From Phaeodactylibacter sp964397205 (GTDB lineage: Bacteria > Bacteroidota > Bacteroidia > Chitinophagales > Saprospiraceae), in contig CAYNIT010000120.1 in the NCBI GenBank assembly GCA_964397205.1, positions 1-12,708 of the forward strand: 12,708 bases of DNA, read 5' to 3'. Every line of letters starts with the position of its first letter. Position 1 is the first letter of the stretch. The position numbers were made by a program, and so were the translations under genes. The notes beneath the pieces are model-generated. The model was not told where the DNA came from and ran no database searches. It saw only the letters and a list, made by a program, of their open reading frames with translations. This document shows, piece after piece, positions 1 through 9,687 of the stretch.

Positions 1-547
1 CTACTGGTTCTTTGTGCAGAAAACTGCCGGTGTGGATATCAGAAATTTGCACGATCTTCAATCCTTCCAAAGCGGCCGGCAAGTTGGGCAGCTTTACGCG
101 TTCCCGGAAGAGGCGATAGCGGTACGGATTGCGGACTATGCCGTACAAGAGCGAGAAAAAAGGCACAGCGCCCAAGGCAAGCCCCAGCTGAGCCAAAAAG
201 CGATTGCGGCTGGGGTCAAATGCAGCCGACCCGCTGGTTTTATGGTACAAAAAGGCACCTGCTCTGCGGAGGTCGTCGACCAGCAGCACCCCAACCACCA
301 ACAGCTTGGAGATGTAAGCGATGAAGAAAAAAGTGCGGATCAGGGTTTGAGCGGGCTTTGACCAATCATCCGTCAGCTCGGCCGCGCTGGCGCTCAGCCA
401 AGCGAGGAAAGCCAGTGGCACCAGCCAGTGAATACCGTAAGCAATATTACGCAGCAGCGGCTGCCAGCCTTGTGTCAGGGTACGCACAGCCTGAAAGGCA
501 TAAAAATCAAACGCCAGCAACAAAGCGGCGAATAGGAGTAATCGCAT
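1..547 (-). CDS. Metallophosphoesterase, membrane-anchored (N-terminal part, cut by window edge)
   Basis: The reverse strand is open from an ATG at 547 to the window edge, giving 182 residues. The first ~20 residues (MRLLLFAALLLAFDFYAFQA) form a membrane segment, followed by hydrophobic stretches near residues 40-52, 70-92 and 118-136, so an integral-membrane N-terminus is likely. At residues 164-174 the chain reaches KIVQISDIHTG, the first metal-binding motif of calcineurin-like phosphoesterases (D170, H172 as metal ligands). Membrane leader followed by an exported catalytic domain is the architecture of YaeI-type phosphoesterases, which act on phosphodiester or lipid substrates; the substrate here is unknown. 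The remaining metal motifs (GDxxD, GNH, GHxH) lie outside the window. It sits 95 nt downstream of the sugar dehydrogenase gene on the same strand, so co-transcription is possible. Family call is firm; function is generic. Confidence 0.85.
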   Translation of the reverse strand, partial: MRLLLFAALLLAFDFYAFQAVRTLTQGWQPLLRNIAYGIHWLVPLAFLAWLSASAAELTDDWSKPAQTLIRTFFFIAYISKLLVVGVLLVDDLRRAGAFLYHKTSGSAAFDPSRNRFLAQLGLALGAVPFFSLLYGIVRNPYRYRLFRERVKLPNLPAALEGLKIVQISDIHTGSFLHKEPV

Positions 548-642
548 CGTACTAAAATTGAGGTTACACTCTTTAAAAAGTCTGCAACCGCTCTTTAGTT
601 GCCGAAAAGGGGCAAAAGATGGCCCAGCTGGGATGAAAGGGT

Positions 643-1785
643 TCAGCTTTTGCCCGCTCCCGCATAGTAAATTCGGTAAATGGCATTGGCATAGTCATCG
701 CTGACCAGCATGGAGCCGTCGGGCAGCAGTTCGATATCTACCGGCCGGCCCGAAACTTTGCCGTTTTTCAGCCAGCCCTCGGCAAAGGGCTCGTAGGCGA
801 CCGATCGGCCGTTTTCCAACTTTACCCGCATCACTCGGTAGCCGATTTTTTCGCTGCGGTTCCAGGAGCCGTGCTGCGCAATGAATACTTGCCCTTGGAA
901 TCGTTCCGGGAATTGCTCGCCGGTGTAGAATTCCAGCCCGAGCGGTGCTACGTGCGGGCCGAGTTTCTGGACCGGCGGTACAAACTCCGCACAGCTCCGC
1001 TGTTCGCCGAACTCCGGGTCGGGGATGTCGCCCTGATGGCAATAGGGGTAGCCGAAGTGCAAGCCCTCGCGCGGGGCGTGGTTGAGCTCGCAGTCGGGCT
1101 TGTTGTCTCCCATCCAGTCCCGGCCGTTGTCGGTAAACCAAAGCTCGCCGGTTTCGGGATGCCAGGTGAAGCCTACCGTATTGCGGATGCCGTGCTGCAC
1201 AACTTCCATGTTGCTGCCGTCTGGGTCCATGCGGGTGATAGAGGCAAAAACGTCATTTTCAGATTTGCAAATGTTGCAGGGAGCACCGACGGGGACGTAG
1301 AGCTTGCCGTCCGGGCCAAAGGCGATGTACTTCCAGCCGTGGTGAGTCTCGGTAGGGTAATCGTCGAAGATGACTTCCGGTTCACCGGGCTTGTCGAGGT
1401 TTTGCTCAATATCGTTGAAGCGGAGAATACGGCTGACTTCCGCTACGTACAGGTCTCCGTCTCGGAGGGCTACGCCATTGGGCATCTTCAGCCCCTCGGC
1501 CAGGGTGTAGAACTTATCGGCTTGGTGGTCACCGTCCGTATCTTTTAGGGCGTACACCTTGCCCTCGTCCCGGGTGCCAACGAAGAGCGTACCGCTCGGG
1601 GAATAGTCCATGGAGCGGGCATTTTTCACTCCCTCGGCGTAAGCTTCGATTTTGAAGCCCTCCGGCAGTTGGATGTCCTCCAGTGCCAGATCAGAAGACT
1701 TGAACATCCGCGGCCCGGGAGGGTTGAGGCGGCCGCAGTTGAGCAGAGGCAGGGCTATGAGCAAGAGTAAGGCATGGTATTTCAT
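643..1785 (-). CDS. PQQ-dependent sugar (sorbosone-type) dehydrogenase, lipoprotein
   Basis: Predicted 380-residue beta-propeller oxidoreductase of the sorbosone/soluble glucose dehydrogenase family, which oxidise sugars with PQQ outside the inner membrane. The frame is open further upstream to an ATG at 1887. I choose the ATG at 1785 because it gives a clean lipoprotein signal: MKYHALLLLIALPLLNC with lipobox LLNC and lipidated C17. Family-type segments follow in order: LPEGFKIEAYAEGV, repeated blades such as SPSGTLFVGTRDEGKVYAL and RDGDLYVAEVSRILRF, then HHGWKYIAFGPDGKLYVPVG, RNTVGFTWHPETGELWFTDN and a C-terminal LPDGSMLVSDD blade. Cysteines in GAPCNIC, KPDCEL, YPYCHQ and RSCAEF could form disulfides, fitting an exported protein. 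Substrate and true PQQ dependence cannot be read from sequence; many family members are uncharacterised. It is divergent from the phosphodiesterase gene at 1977. Confidence 0.88.
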   Translation of the reverse strand: MKYHALLLLIALPLLNCGRLNPPGPRMFKSSDLALEDIQLPEGFKIEAYAEGVKNARSMDYSPSGTLFVGTRDEGKVYALKDTDGDHQADKFYTLAEGLKMPNGVALRDGDLYVAEVSRILRFNDIEQNLDKPGEPEVIFDDYPTETHHGWKYIAFGPDGKLYVPVGAPCNICKSENDVFASITRMDPDGSNMEVVQHGIRNTVGFTWHPETGELWFTDNGRDWMGDNKPDCELNHAPREGLHFGYPYCHQGDIPDPEFGEQRSCAEFVPPVQKLGPHVAPLGLEFYTGEQFPERFQGQVFIAQHGSWNRSEKIGYRVMRVKLENGRSVAYEPFAEGWLKNGKVSGRPVDIELLPDGSMLVSDDYANAIYRIYYAGAGKS

Positions 1786-1788
1786 AGG

Positions 1789-1808
1789 CTGTTTATATCC
1801 TAAAACAG
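1789..1808. repeat. Short inverted repeat in the dehydrogenase 5' leader
   Basis: CTGTTT and AAACAG (1789-1794 and 1803-1808) form a perfect 6-bp inverted repeat with an 8-nt spacer, just upstream of the dehydrogenase start codon on the minus strand. It could be an operator half-site pair or a leader hairpin, or chance. No regulator is known. Confidence 0.25.
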
Positions 1809-1928
1809 TCTGGGGAGAGCAGAGTTTGTAAGAGGAGTGAGCAAGCGGCAAGGCAGCACACAGTAGAAAACCCGTTCCAAAATTCATCCGGCGGCAGATG
1901 GCTTATTCGACTAGCAGAAATTTAACAA

Positions 1929-1956
1929 TTGGGTAATACGCCTTGTCCTACCTTCG
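1929..1956 (+). promoter_or_regulatory. Putative Bacteroidota-type promoter for the phosphodiesterase gene
   Basis: TTG at 1929-1931, a 17-nt spacer and TACCTTCG at 1949-1956 match the Bacteroidota sigma-A pattern (TTG, then TAnnTTTG) with one mismatch in the -7 element. Transcription would start near 1962, leaving a leader of about 15 nt before the ATG at 1977. This also supports that start over the in-frame ATG at 1929, which would lie inside the promoter. Confidence 0.4.
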
Positions 1957-1976
1957 TGCCAACAATCTTTGTGACT

Positions 1977-3200
1977 ATGAAAAACTGCTTGCCCTTTTTC
2001 TTTTTGCTGTTACTCGCTATTGCCGGGCGGGGCCAGGAGCAGCCGTATCTCATTCTGATTTCCTGCGATGGCTACCGCTGGGACTACACACAGCGTTTTC
2101 AGCCGCCCAACATCAGCCGCTTTGTGGAAGAGGGGGTACAGGCCTTTTCTATGATCCCCAGCTTTCCTTCCAAAACTTTCCCGAACCACTACGCCATCGC
2201 GACCGGGCTGCGGCCGGAGCGCAACGGGCTGGTCAACAACTCTTTCTACGACCCCAAGCGGGACGAGCTGTACCGCATTTCCAAACGCAGCGCCGTAGAG
2301 GACGGCAGTTGGTACGAGGGCCTGCCGCTATGGGTCAATGCCGAGCAGAACGGCATGACCGCCGCCAGCTATTTTTTCGTGGGTTCTGAAGCGGATATAA
2401 AGGGCATACGGCCTACTTATTACTACCGCTACAAAGGCTCCACGCCTAATGAGCAGCGCGTGCAGCAAGTGCTCGACTGGCTGCAGCTGCCCGAAGCGGA
2501 GCGGCCGCAGATGGTCACCCTCTACTTTTCAGATATGGATAATGTGGGCCACCGGCAAGGGCCTTCGGATACCGCTGCAGTGCGGAAACAGCTGATGGAG
2601 CTGGACAACGCCCTGGGGCAGTTATTCCGGGGCGTAGAGCAGAGCGGGCTGCCTGTCAACATTATCATGGTATCAGACCATGGTATGGTGGATGTCGCCC
2701 CAGAGCAATTGATCAATATCGATCCGCTGGAGCAGGAGGAGCAATACCGCATCGTCAACAACGGCGCGCTGGCTCACGTCTACCTTCAGGCCGGCGCCGA
2801 TTCTCTTGCCGCCCTGCGTTACCTGCAGCAACAAACCGCCGAGCTGCCGGTAGAGGCCTACCCGCTGTCGGACTTTCCGCACTACCAAGACAAAGGCAAT
2901 CCCCGCCTCGGGCAATTTATCCTTTACCCTGACTACGGCTATTACCTTTCCGACAGCCGCCGGATCGCTCTGGTCGAAAACGGCAGCTTTAGCCAGGGCG
3001 GGGAACATGGCTTCAATCCGGAGTTTCCGGAAATGCACGCCATTTTCTACGCCGGGGGCCCAGCGTTCCGCTCGGGCATCACCATCCCCTCTTTCCGCAA
3101 TGTGCACGTTTACCCCCTGGCTTGCCGCCTACTGGGGCTGCCCATCCCGGAGGGTATAGATGGCCGCATTGAGGTCCTGGAGGGTATTCTCAAGCCATAA
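1977..3200 (+). CDS. Nucleotide pyrophosphatase/phosphodiesterase (ENPP family), secreted
   Basis: A 407-residue alkaline-phosphatase-superfamily enzyme of the type I phosphodiesterase/ENPP group, which hydrolyse nucleotide or other phosphodiesters with two zinc ions. The start at 1977 gives a signal peptide (MKNCLPFFFLLLLAIAGRGQ); the frame extends upstream to 1929 but would place extra residues before the signal. Visible catalytic signature: SCDGYRWDY (metal ligand D31), FPSKTFPNHYAIATG with nucleophile T67, YFSDMDNVGHRQGP (Asp and His ligands), MVSDHGM (Asp-His pair) and GEHGFNPEFPEMHA near the C-terminus. KTFPNHY is essentially identical to the nucleophile motif of eukaryotic ENPPs. Length matches bacterial family members. 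It likely acts in the periplasm or outside the cell; the natural substrate is not determinable. It converges with the prolyl oligopeptidase gene across 25 nt. Confidence 0.93.
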   Translation: MKNCLPFFFLLLLAIAGRGQEQPYLILISCDGYRWDYTQRFQPPNISRFVEEGVQAFSMIPSFPSKTFPNHYAIATGLRPERNGLVNNSFYDPKRDELYRISKRSAVEDGSWYEGLPLWVNAEQNGMTAASYFFVGSEADIKGIRPTYYYRYKGSTPNEQRVQQVLDWLQLPEAERPQMVTLYFSDMDNVGHRQGPSDTAAVRKQLMELDNALGQLFRGVEQSGLPVNIIMVSDHGMVDVAPEQLINIDPLEQEEQYRIVNNGALAHVYLQAGADSLAALRYLQQQTAELPVEAYPLSDFPHYQDKGNPRLGQFILYPDYGYYLSDSRRIALVENGSFSQGGEHGFNPEFPEMHAIFYAGGPAFRSGITIPSFRNVHVYPLACRLLGLPIPEGIDGRIEVLEGILKP

Positions 3201-3225
3201 GCAGTTTCGATAGTAACGCTTGGCC

Positions 3226-5322
3226 TCATCCCCCCACGCCCAGCTGGCACATTAAGAAGCGGTAGCGGAATTCGTAATAGTCGATCAGCTGCTCGGTAGA
3301 CTGCCCGGAGCCGTGCCCGCTGTCGTAGTTGATGTACAGCAAGATCGGGTCATGCTGTCCGGGATTATTCTGCAGGGCTGCTACGAACTTCTTAGCGTGC
3401 AGCGGGTCAACCCGGGAATCATTCTCCCCGGCGGTTACAAGGGTAGTGGGCATATTGACGCCCATACGGATGTTGTGGTAGGGCGAATACGAGAGGATGT
3501 ACTGCAAGTCTTCTTTCTGATCGGGATCGCCGTACTCCGGTATCCAGTACCGGGCAATGAGGAATTTGTGAAAACGAACCATATCCAGCAAGGGCACTGC
3601 GCAGATGGCTGTACGGAACAGGTCCGGCCTTTGTGTCAGGACGGCGCCGACCAATAAGCCGCCATTGCTGCCCCCCTCCATGGCCAGGTGGGAGGTATTG
3701 GTGTAGCCCTGGCCGATCAGGAACTCAGCTGCTGCTATAAAATCGTCGAAGGTGTTCTGCTTTTTGTGCAGCATGCCGTCCTCGTGCCACTGCTCGCCAA
3801 ATTCATCGCCACCGCGTATGCCTGCTACAGCGTAGACTCCTCCCCGGTTGATGAACATAGCGCGGGTGCCGACAAAGGAGGGGGAGATACCGTTGTTGAA
3901 GCCGCCGTAACCGTAGAGCAGCGTAGGGTTGCTGCCATTCAGCTCCAGGCCTTTCTTGTGCACAAGGAAGAGTGGTACCCGGGCACCGTCCTTGGACTCA
4001 AAAAACTCGATTTTAGCTTCCATCTCATCGGTTTCTACGGGCACTGCCTGTTGGTAGAACAGCTCCCAATCCAGCGATGGTTTGTCCAGCTCCGCCGGGT
4101 CAAGCCGAAAGATTTTGGAAGGGCTGGTGAAAGTGCTGAGCCCTACGAATACGGCATCTACATCGCGGTTGTAGCTGGCGTAGGAGATGTTGCCCACCTC
4201 GGGCGCTTCGACCTCCTTGATGAAAGTGCCGTCCAATTGGCGCAGCACCATGCGGGACAGCACGTCTTTTTTCTCTACGGTGATGAGGTAATCCTCGGTC
4301 ACGGTGAAGCTCTCTAGCACTACCTCCTCCCGTTCGGGGACCAGCGTCTTCCAGTTGTCGAAGGCGGGCTCGGCTTTATCGGCCGCCATGAGCTTGAAAT
4401 TGGGAGCATCGTGATTGGTGTAGAAATAGAGTTGGCCGCCGATGGCCTTCGGATAGGCGCGGAACTTTTGGTTGCTGTAAATCTCTACTGGCTCTTCTTC
4501 GCTGCCCGTCGGCTTTATACGCAGGGAGTGGGTGGCGTAGAAATCGCCTTCGCTGTAGAAAGTCACATCGCTGTATCTGGCATCGGAGACGCTTGCGGTA
4601 TTTTTGCTGTCCTGTGGCACGAGCAAGGTCACGTCTTCCGAGCGGGGAGCGCCAATTTTATGCCGGCGCACCTCTATGGGCTCTTGTCGGTTGATCATTT
4701 CCTGGGTGCGTACCCAGATGTAAGCGTGCTGCTCATCGTCCGTCCAGGAGAAGCTGCGCAATCCTTCGATGGGATCGCCCAGCTGCTCTCCGGTCTTTGT
4801 GTCTATGATGTAGTAGGTGCGTATCTCAGCGCCTTTGCTCTGTACGCCTACCGCTACCCGGCTGGCATCCTTGGTAAAACTGCGGCCGCTCATGGAGGAT
4901 TTGCCACTCGGGTCCAGTTTTTCTGGGTCGAAAAGGAGCTGCTCTTGCCCATCAATGATGGTATAGAGCTTGGCTTGCTTATCGCCCTTACGCCGGCGGG
5001 TGAAGAATTGGCGGTCGGCTACGAGCTGCAGTGGGCTTTCGATATCCCGGTCGATGTAGGCTTTGATTTCCTCCCTCAGCCCTTCAATGGCGGGGCATTC
5101 TGCATTGACGTATTGGAGAGTGGCATCGTGTTGAGCGCGCGTCCACTTTTTGACTTCCGGGTTTTCCTTGTCTTCCAGCCATCGGTAGGGGTCTGTGAGC
5201 ATGTAGCCGTTCAGGGTATCCACTACGGGGCGGGCTTCGGTATGTGGGAAAACAAATTGAGCGTTGCCGTTTTGCATGATTACAAAGGTAAATAAGGCTA
5301 AGGAAAGGCAAATGTTTTTCAT
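3226..5322 (-). CDS. Prolyl oligopeptidase (S9A serine peptidase), secreted
   Basis: A 698-residue protein that cleaves short peptides after proline. Residues 1-21 are a signal peptide (MKNICLSLALFTFVIMQNGN then AQ), so it is exported, unlike cytosolic eukaryotic homologues. Mature sequence opens with the S9A N-terminal motif DPYRWLED (44-51). A seven-bladed propeller spans roughly 75-430 and the alpha/beta-hydrolase domain 435-690. The catalytic triad is complete: S552 in GGSNGG, D635 in ENDSRVDP and H670 in SGHGSG. R637 matches the substrate-carboxylate arginine, and W593 in RYWIPEYGDP matches the proline-stacking tryptophan of the porcine enzyme. Length is typical of the family (about 700). 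It faces away from the mutase operon across a 440-bp gap and converges with the phosphodiesterase gene. Confidence 0.95.
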   Translation of the reverse strand: MKNICLSLALFTFVIMQNGNAQFVFPHTEARPVVDTLNGYMLTDPYRWLEDKENPEVKKWTRAQHDATLQYVNAECPAIEGLREEIKAYIDRDIESPLQLVADRQFFTRRRKGDKQAKLYTIIDGQEQLLFDPEKLDPSGKSSMSGRSFTKDASRVAVGVQSKGAEIRTYYIIDTKTGEQLGDPIEGLRSFSWTDDEQHAYIWVRTQEMINRQEPIEVRRHKIGAPRSEDVTLLVPQDSKNTASVSDARYSDVTFYSEGDFYATHSLRIKPTGSEEEPVEIYSNQKFRAYPKAIGGQLYFYTNHDAPNFKLMAADKAEPAFDNWKTLVPEREEVVLESFTVTEDYLITVEKKDVLSRMVLRQLDGTFIKEVEAPEVGNISYASYNRDVDAVFVGLSTFTSPSKIFRLDPAELDKPSLDWELFYQQAVPVETDEMEAKIEFFESKDGARVPLFLVHKKGLELNGSNPTLLYGYGGFNNGISPSFVGTRAMFINRGGVYAVAGIRGGDEFGEQWHEDGMLHKKQNTFDDFIAAAEFLIGQGYTNTSHLAMEGGSNGGLLVGAVLTQRPDLFRTAICAVPLLDMVRFHKFLIARYWIPEYGDPDQKEDLQYILSYSPYHNIRMGVNMPTTLVTAGENDSRVDPLHAKKFVAALQNNPGQHDPILLYINYDSGHGSGQSTEQLIDYYEFRYRFLMCQLGVGG

Positions 5323-5729
5323 CAGTTATAAAAGTTAGGGGTGAAGGAACAAAGTGCCCGGCCATCTTAGTAGATTATAGCAAATTGGTGATAAAGCGGT
5401 TGTGCCTGAATCAAATGGCCAGTTAATTGCGGACTTCACGATTAGCAGTGCGGTAAAGTTGATTACCAGGGCCAAGATAATAAAGTCGAAGTGTAAAAAA
5501 CTGCCAATTAGGCATTCCGCCCTGCTTAGCCGATAATGGTGGCGTTACCCTTCGCAACGGTGGCTACCAGAAAGCTTGGTACAGGAGGTTTAGCATCAAA
5601 TCCTAGAGGGGTGGGTTTTGAAAAGAGTTAAGCCTGAGAGGCTGAAAAAGCCAAGCACATAGCTTTGATTATGCAACATGCTTCTCGTAAATTGGCTGTC
5701 TGCGGTATCGCAAACTGATTTGTAAAACG

Positions 5730-5737
5730 TATATTTG
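5730..5737 (+). promoter_or_regulatory. Putative -7 promoter element for the mutase operon
   Basis: TATATTTG matches the Bacteroidota TAnnTTTG -7 element exactly and lies 25 nt upstream of the mutase ATG, implying a leader of about 20 nt. No TTG/TTTG sits at the expected 17-21 nt upstream, so the -33 half is weak or missing. If this is the start site, most of the 440-bp gap is not transcribed with the operon. Confidence 0.4.
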
Positions 5738-5753
5738 AAGCCTAATCAAATAC

Positions 5754-5759
5754 AAGGAG
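5754..5759 (+). promoter_or_regulatory. Shine-Dalgarno-like site of the mutase gene
   Basis: AAGGAG lies only 3 nt before the ATG at 5763. The spacing is short, but a Shine-Dalgarno match is otherwise scarce in this window, and it supports the chosen start. Confidence 0.45.
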
Positions 5760-5762
5760 CCC

Positions 5763-7928
<2,166 letters not shown>

Positions 7929-7929
7929 T

Positions 7930-8409
7930 ATGAGCCAATTTACGCATCTTGATAAAGAGGGAAAACCTCAAATGGTCAATGTGGAGGAGAAACAGCCTAC
8001 CCAGCGCATGGCGAGGGCCCGCAGCATCGTAGTGCTGGGTGATGAGGTTATGGAACAGCTGGAAGCGGAGGAGCTGCATACCAAGAAGGGGCCTGTATTC
8101 CAGACGGCAGTTATAGCGGGTATTATGGCTTCCAAAAAAACGGGCGAGCTCATTCCGCTCTGCCATCCGTTGGGGCTTGACAGCTGCGATGTGCACATTC
8201 ACGTCAACGAAGCGCGGGAGGTCGTTATTGATTGCAGTGCAACGATCAACGCTAAAACGGGTGTAGAAATGGAAGCACTTACCGGTGCTACCGTAGCGGC
8301 ATTGACGGTTTACGATATGTGCAAAGCGTTTTCCCACGACATTCTCATAAAAGAGACCCGCCTGATGGAAAAGCGGGGAGGCAAACGCGATTTTGTACGG
8401 AACGTTTAA
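7930..8409 (+). CDS. moaC: Cyclic pyranopterin monophosphate synthase MoaC
   Basis: A 159-residue protein catalysing the second half of the first step of molybdenum cofactor synthesis: conversion of the MoaA product 3',8-cyclo-GTP into cyclic pyranopterin monophosphate in the cytoplasm. Family signatures are complete: KKGPVFQTAVIAGIMASKKT, LIPLCHPLGLDSCDV and MEALTGATVAALTVYDMCKA. Residues K53, H79, D129 and K132 align with the E. coli catalytic K51, H77, D128 and K131. Length is normal (E. coli 161). The start lies one nucleotide after the mutase stop, which makes this the second gene of the operon; its usual partner moaA is not in the window. A hairpin 43 nt after its stop may tune expression of the downstream genes. 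Confidence 0.97.
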   Translation: MSQFTHLDKEGKPQMVNVEEKQPTQRMARARSIVVLGDEVMEQLEAEELHTKKGPVFQTAVIAGIMASKKTGELIPLCHPLGLDSCDVHIHVNEAREVVIDCSATINAKTGVEMEALTGATVAALTVYDMCKAFSHDILIKETRLMEKRGGKRDFVRNV

Positions 8410-8451
8410 TGCTTTGCCCGCCATTGCGTACCTTTATATAGAGTACAAAGA

Positions 8452-8485
8452 CTGGCAGCAGAACAAATGAAGGCTGCCAGGTTTT
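8452..8485 (+). terminator. Hairpin plus short T-run between moaC and mobA (terminator or attenuator)
   Basis: CTGGCAGC (8452-8459) and GCTGCCAG (8473-8480) form a perfect 8-bp stem with a 13-nt loop, followed by GTTTT. Four T residues make it a weak or partial intrinsic terminator. Since the downstream genes belong functionally with moaC, an attenuating or mRNA-processing hairpin is as likely as a full stop. Confidence 0.5.
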
Positions 8486-8517
8486 ACTATCCTACTCGTG
8501 CGTGTAAATTCTGAACC

Positions 8518-9687
8518 ATGGCAGAAAACGATAAGCAACATAAAAAGCATGCAAGTTTGACCCGCCCTTCCTACGGGCACTTCCACCGTATGGAGTGGGC
8601 TATCCTAGGTACGCCCTGCGGCAATATTCAAAAGCTGGCTTACGCCATCATTGATCGCCTCAGTGATCTCTACCGGGTAGGCTATGTGGACGCTGACCAC
8701 CGGGGTGCCGATGAGGCGGAAAAGCTGCCGGAGGCTATGCAGCATGGTGCCTGTATGGAATATACCGATAAGATTGAGCATCATCGTTTTGACTTTCAGG
8801 CAGAACTCAGCACCCATCAGTATCGCTGGCACTTCAATGAGCAAGATGCTGTCATCGTCAACGGCAACCATTTCCCTGCTAAGCGGCAGATTGTAGTAGT
8901 GGATCCCAAAAAGGAAGATTCCCTGCGCCGTAAGCTTGATCGGCTGACTGATGTACGCCTGATACTTCTGGCGGAAGGGGTTAAAGAGGCTTTCCCCTGG
9001 CTCAAAGAAGAGTTGGAGGGTTTTAACAACATTCCGCAGATGAAGCTGGAGGACGATGCCGGCATCCCGCTCTTCATCGAGAAAGAGCTGAACGCTGCCC
9101 CGGCTCCTCTCTACGGGCTGGTATTGGCGGGCGGGAAGAGTGAGCGGATGGGGGAAGATAAAGGGCTCATTGACTACCATGGCATGCCACAACGAGATTA
9201 TGTAAAGCAACTGCTTCAGCACTACTGCCAAGACACCTTCCTGTCTTGCCGGCCAGCGCAAGCGGAGGAGCTGGAAAACCCGCTTCCCGACACCTTTGCT
9301 GGGCTGGGGCCATTCGGAGGCATACTTTCCGCTCTTCGCCAGAAACCCGATGCCGCCTGGTTGGTGGTCGCTTGTGACCTCCCGCTGCTCAATGACGAAA
9401 CCCTTGCTCAATTGGTAGGTTATCGCAATGCTTCTCGCATTGCAACCTCTTTTCAGAGCCCTTCTACAGATTTCCCGGAGCCACTGGTTACCATTTGGGA
9501 GCCGCGTTCGTATCCGGTGCTGCTTCAGTTTTTGGCGCAGGGGTACTCCTGCCCTCGCAAAGTCCTCATCAATACGGAAATAGAGCTGTTGGACCCCAGC
9601 CAACCCGAGGCGCTTCGCAACGTCAACACCCCGGAGGAGAAAGAAGAGGCTATAGCTATCATCAACAATCAGCAAAAGGTAGAGTAA
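8518..9687 (+). CDS. mobA: Molybdenum cofactor guanylyltransferase (MobA) with degenerate MobB-like N-terminal domain
   Basis: A 389-residue two-part protein. Residues about 200-389 are a MobA nucleotidyltransferase that joins GMP (or CMP) to molybdopterin: GLVLAGGKSERMGEDKG (K215 in the nucleotide site), GLGPFGGILSAL (262-273), VVACDLPLL with metal ligand D287, FPEPLVTIWEP and the closing NVNTPEE. Residues about 25-195 resemble the layout of MobB: a first strand and loop WAILGTPCGNIQKLAY (27-42), VGYVDADH (54-61), then QDAVIVNGNHF (109-119), which mirrors MobB's DLVLVEGFK. The GxxxxGKT P-loop is absent, replaced by GTPCGNIQ, so GTP hydrolysis there is unlikely. Full-length MobA alone is about 190-200 residues, so this is a true fusion. 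Its stop is immediately followed by the modB ATG. MobA part is firm; the N-terminal assignment is inference. Confidence 0.88.
   Translation: MAENDKQHKKHASLTRPSYGHFHRMEWAILGTPCGNIQKLAYAIIDRLSDLYRVGYVDADHRGADEAEKLPEAMQHGACMEYTDKIEHHRFDFQAELSTHQYRWHFNEQDAVIVNGNHFPAKRQIVVVDPKKEDSLRRKLDRLTDVRLILLAEGVKEAFPWLKEELEGFNNIPQMKLEDDAGIPLFIEKELNAAPAPLYGLVLAGGKSERMGEDKGLIDYHGMPQRDYVKQLLQHYCQDTFLSCRPAQAEELENPLPDTFAGLGPFGGILSALRQKPDAAWLVVACDLPLLNDETLAQLVGYRNASRIATSFQSPSTDFPEPLVTIWEPRSYPVLLQFLAQGYSCPRKVLINTEIELLDPSQPEALRNVNTPEEKEEAIAIINNQQKVE

Larger units (their letters stand above)
5323..5762. other. 440-bp divergent intergenic region
   Basis: This region separates the divergent prolyl oligopeptidase and mutase genes and holds no convincing ORF, tRNA or repeat array. 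The left part (about 5330-5450) is AT-rich and should contain the peptidase promoter, though I see no strong Bacteroidota consensus. A 5-bp hairpin with a 3-nt loop (AGCCTGAGAGGCT) lies at 5631-5643. The right end carries the mutase -7-like box and Shine-Dalgarno sequence. I looked for a cobalamin riboswitch because the downstream enzyme uses B12, and saw no B12-box-like sequence. Confidence 0.6.

Noticed and set aside
4411..5295. 294-residue open frame antisense to the prolyl oligopeptidase
   Set aside because: A shadow of a gene whose full catalytic triad and signal peptide are visible on the minus strand.
5378..5384. TATAAT-like sequence on the minus strand upstream of the peptidase gene
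   Set aside because: This is the Enterobacteria-type -10 box; Bacteroidota sigma-A uses TAnnTTTG, and no suitable partner element is present.
5323..5762. Cobalamin riboswitch ahead of the mutase
   Set aside because: No B12-box-like sequence or matching long-range pairing could be seen by eye; a covariance scan would settle it.
8410..8517. Molybdenum cofactor riboswitch between moaC and mobA
   Set aside because: Only one simple hairpin fits in 108 nt, far less structure than the known Moco RNA motif.
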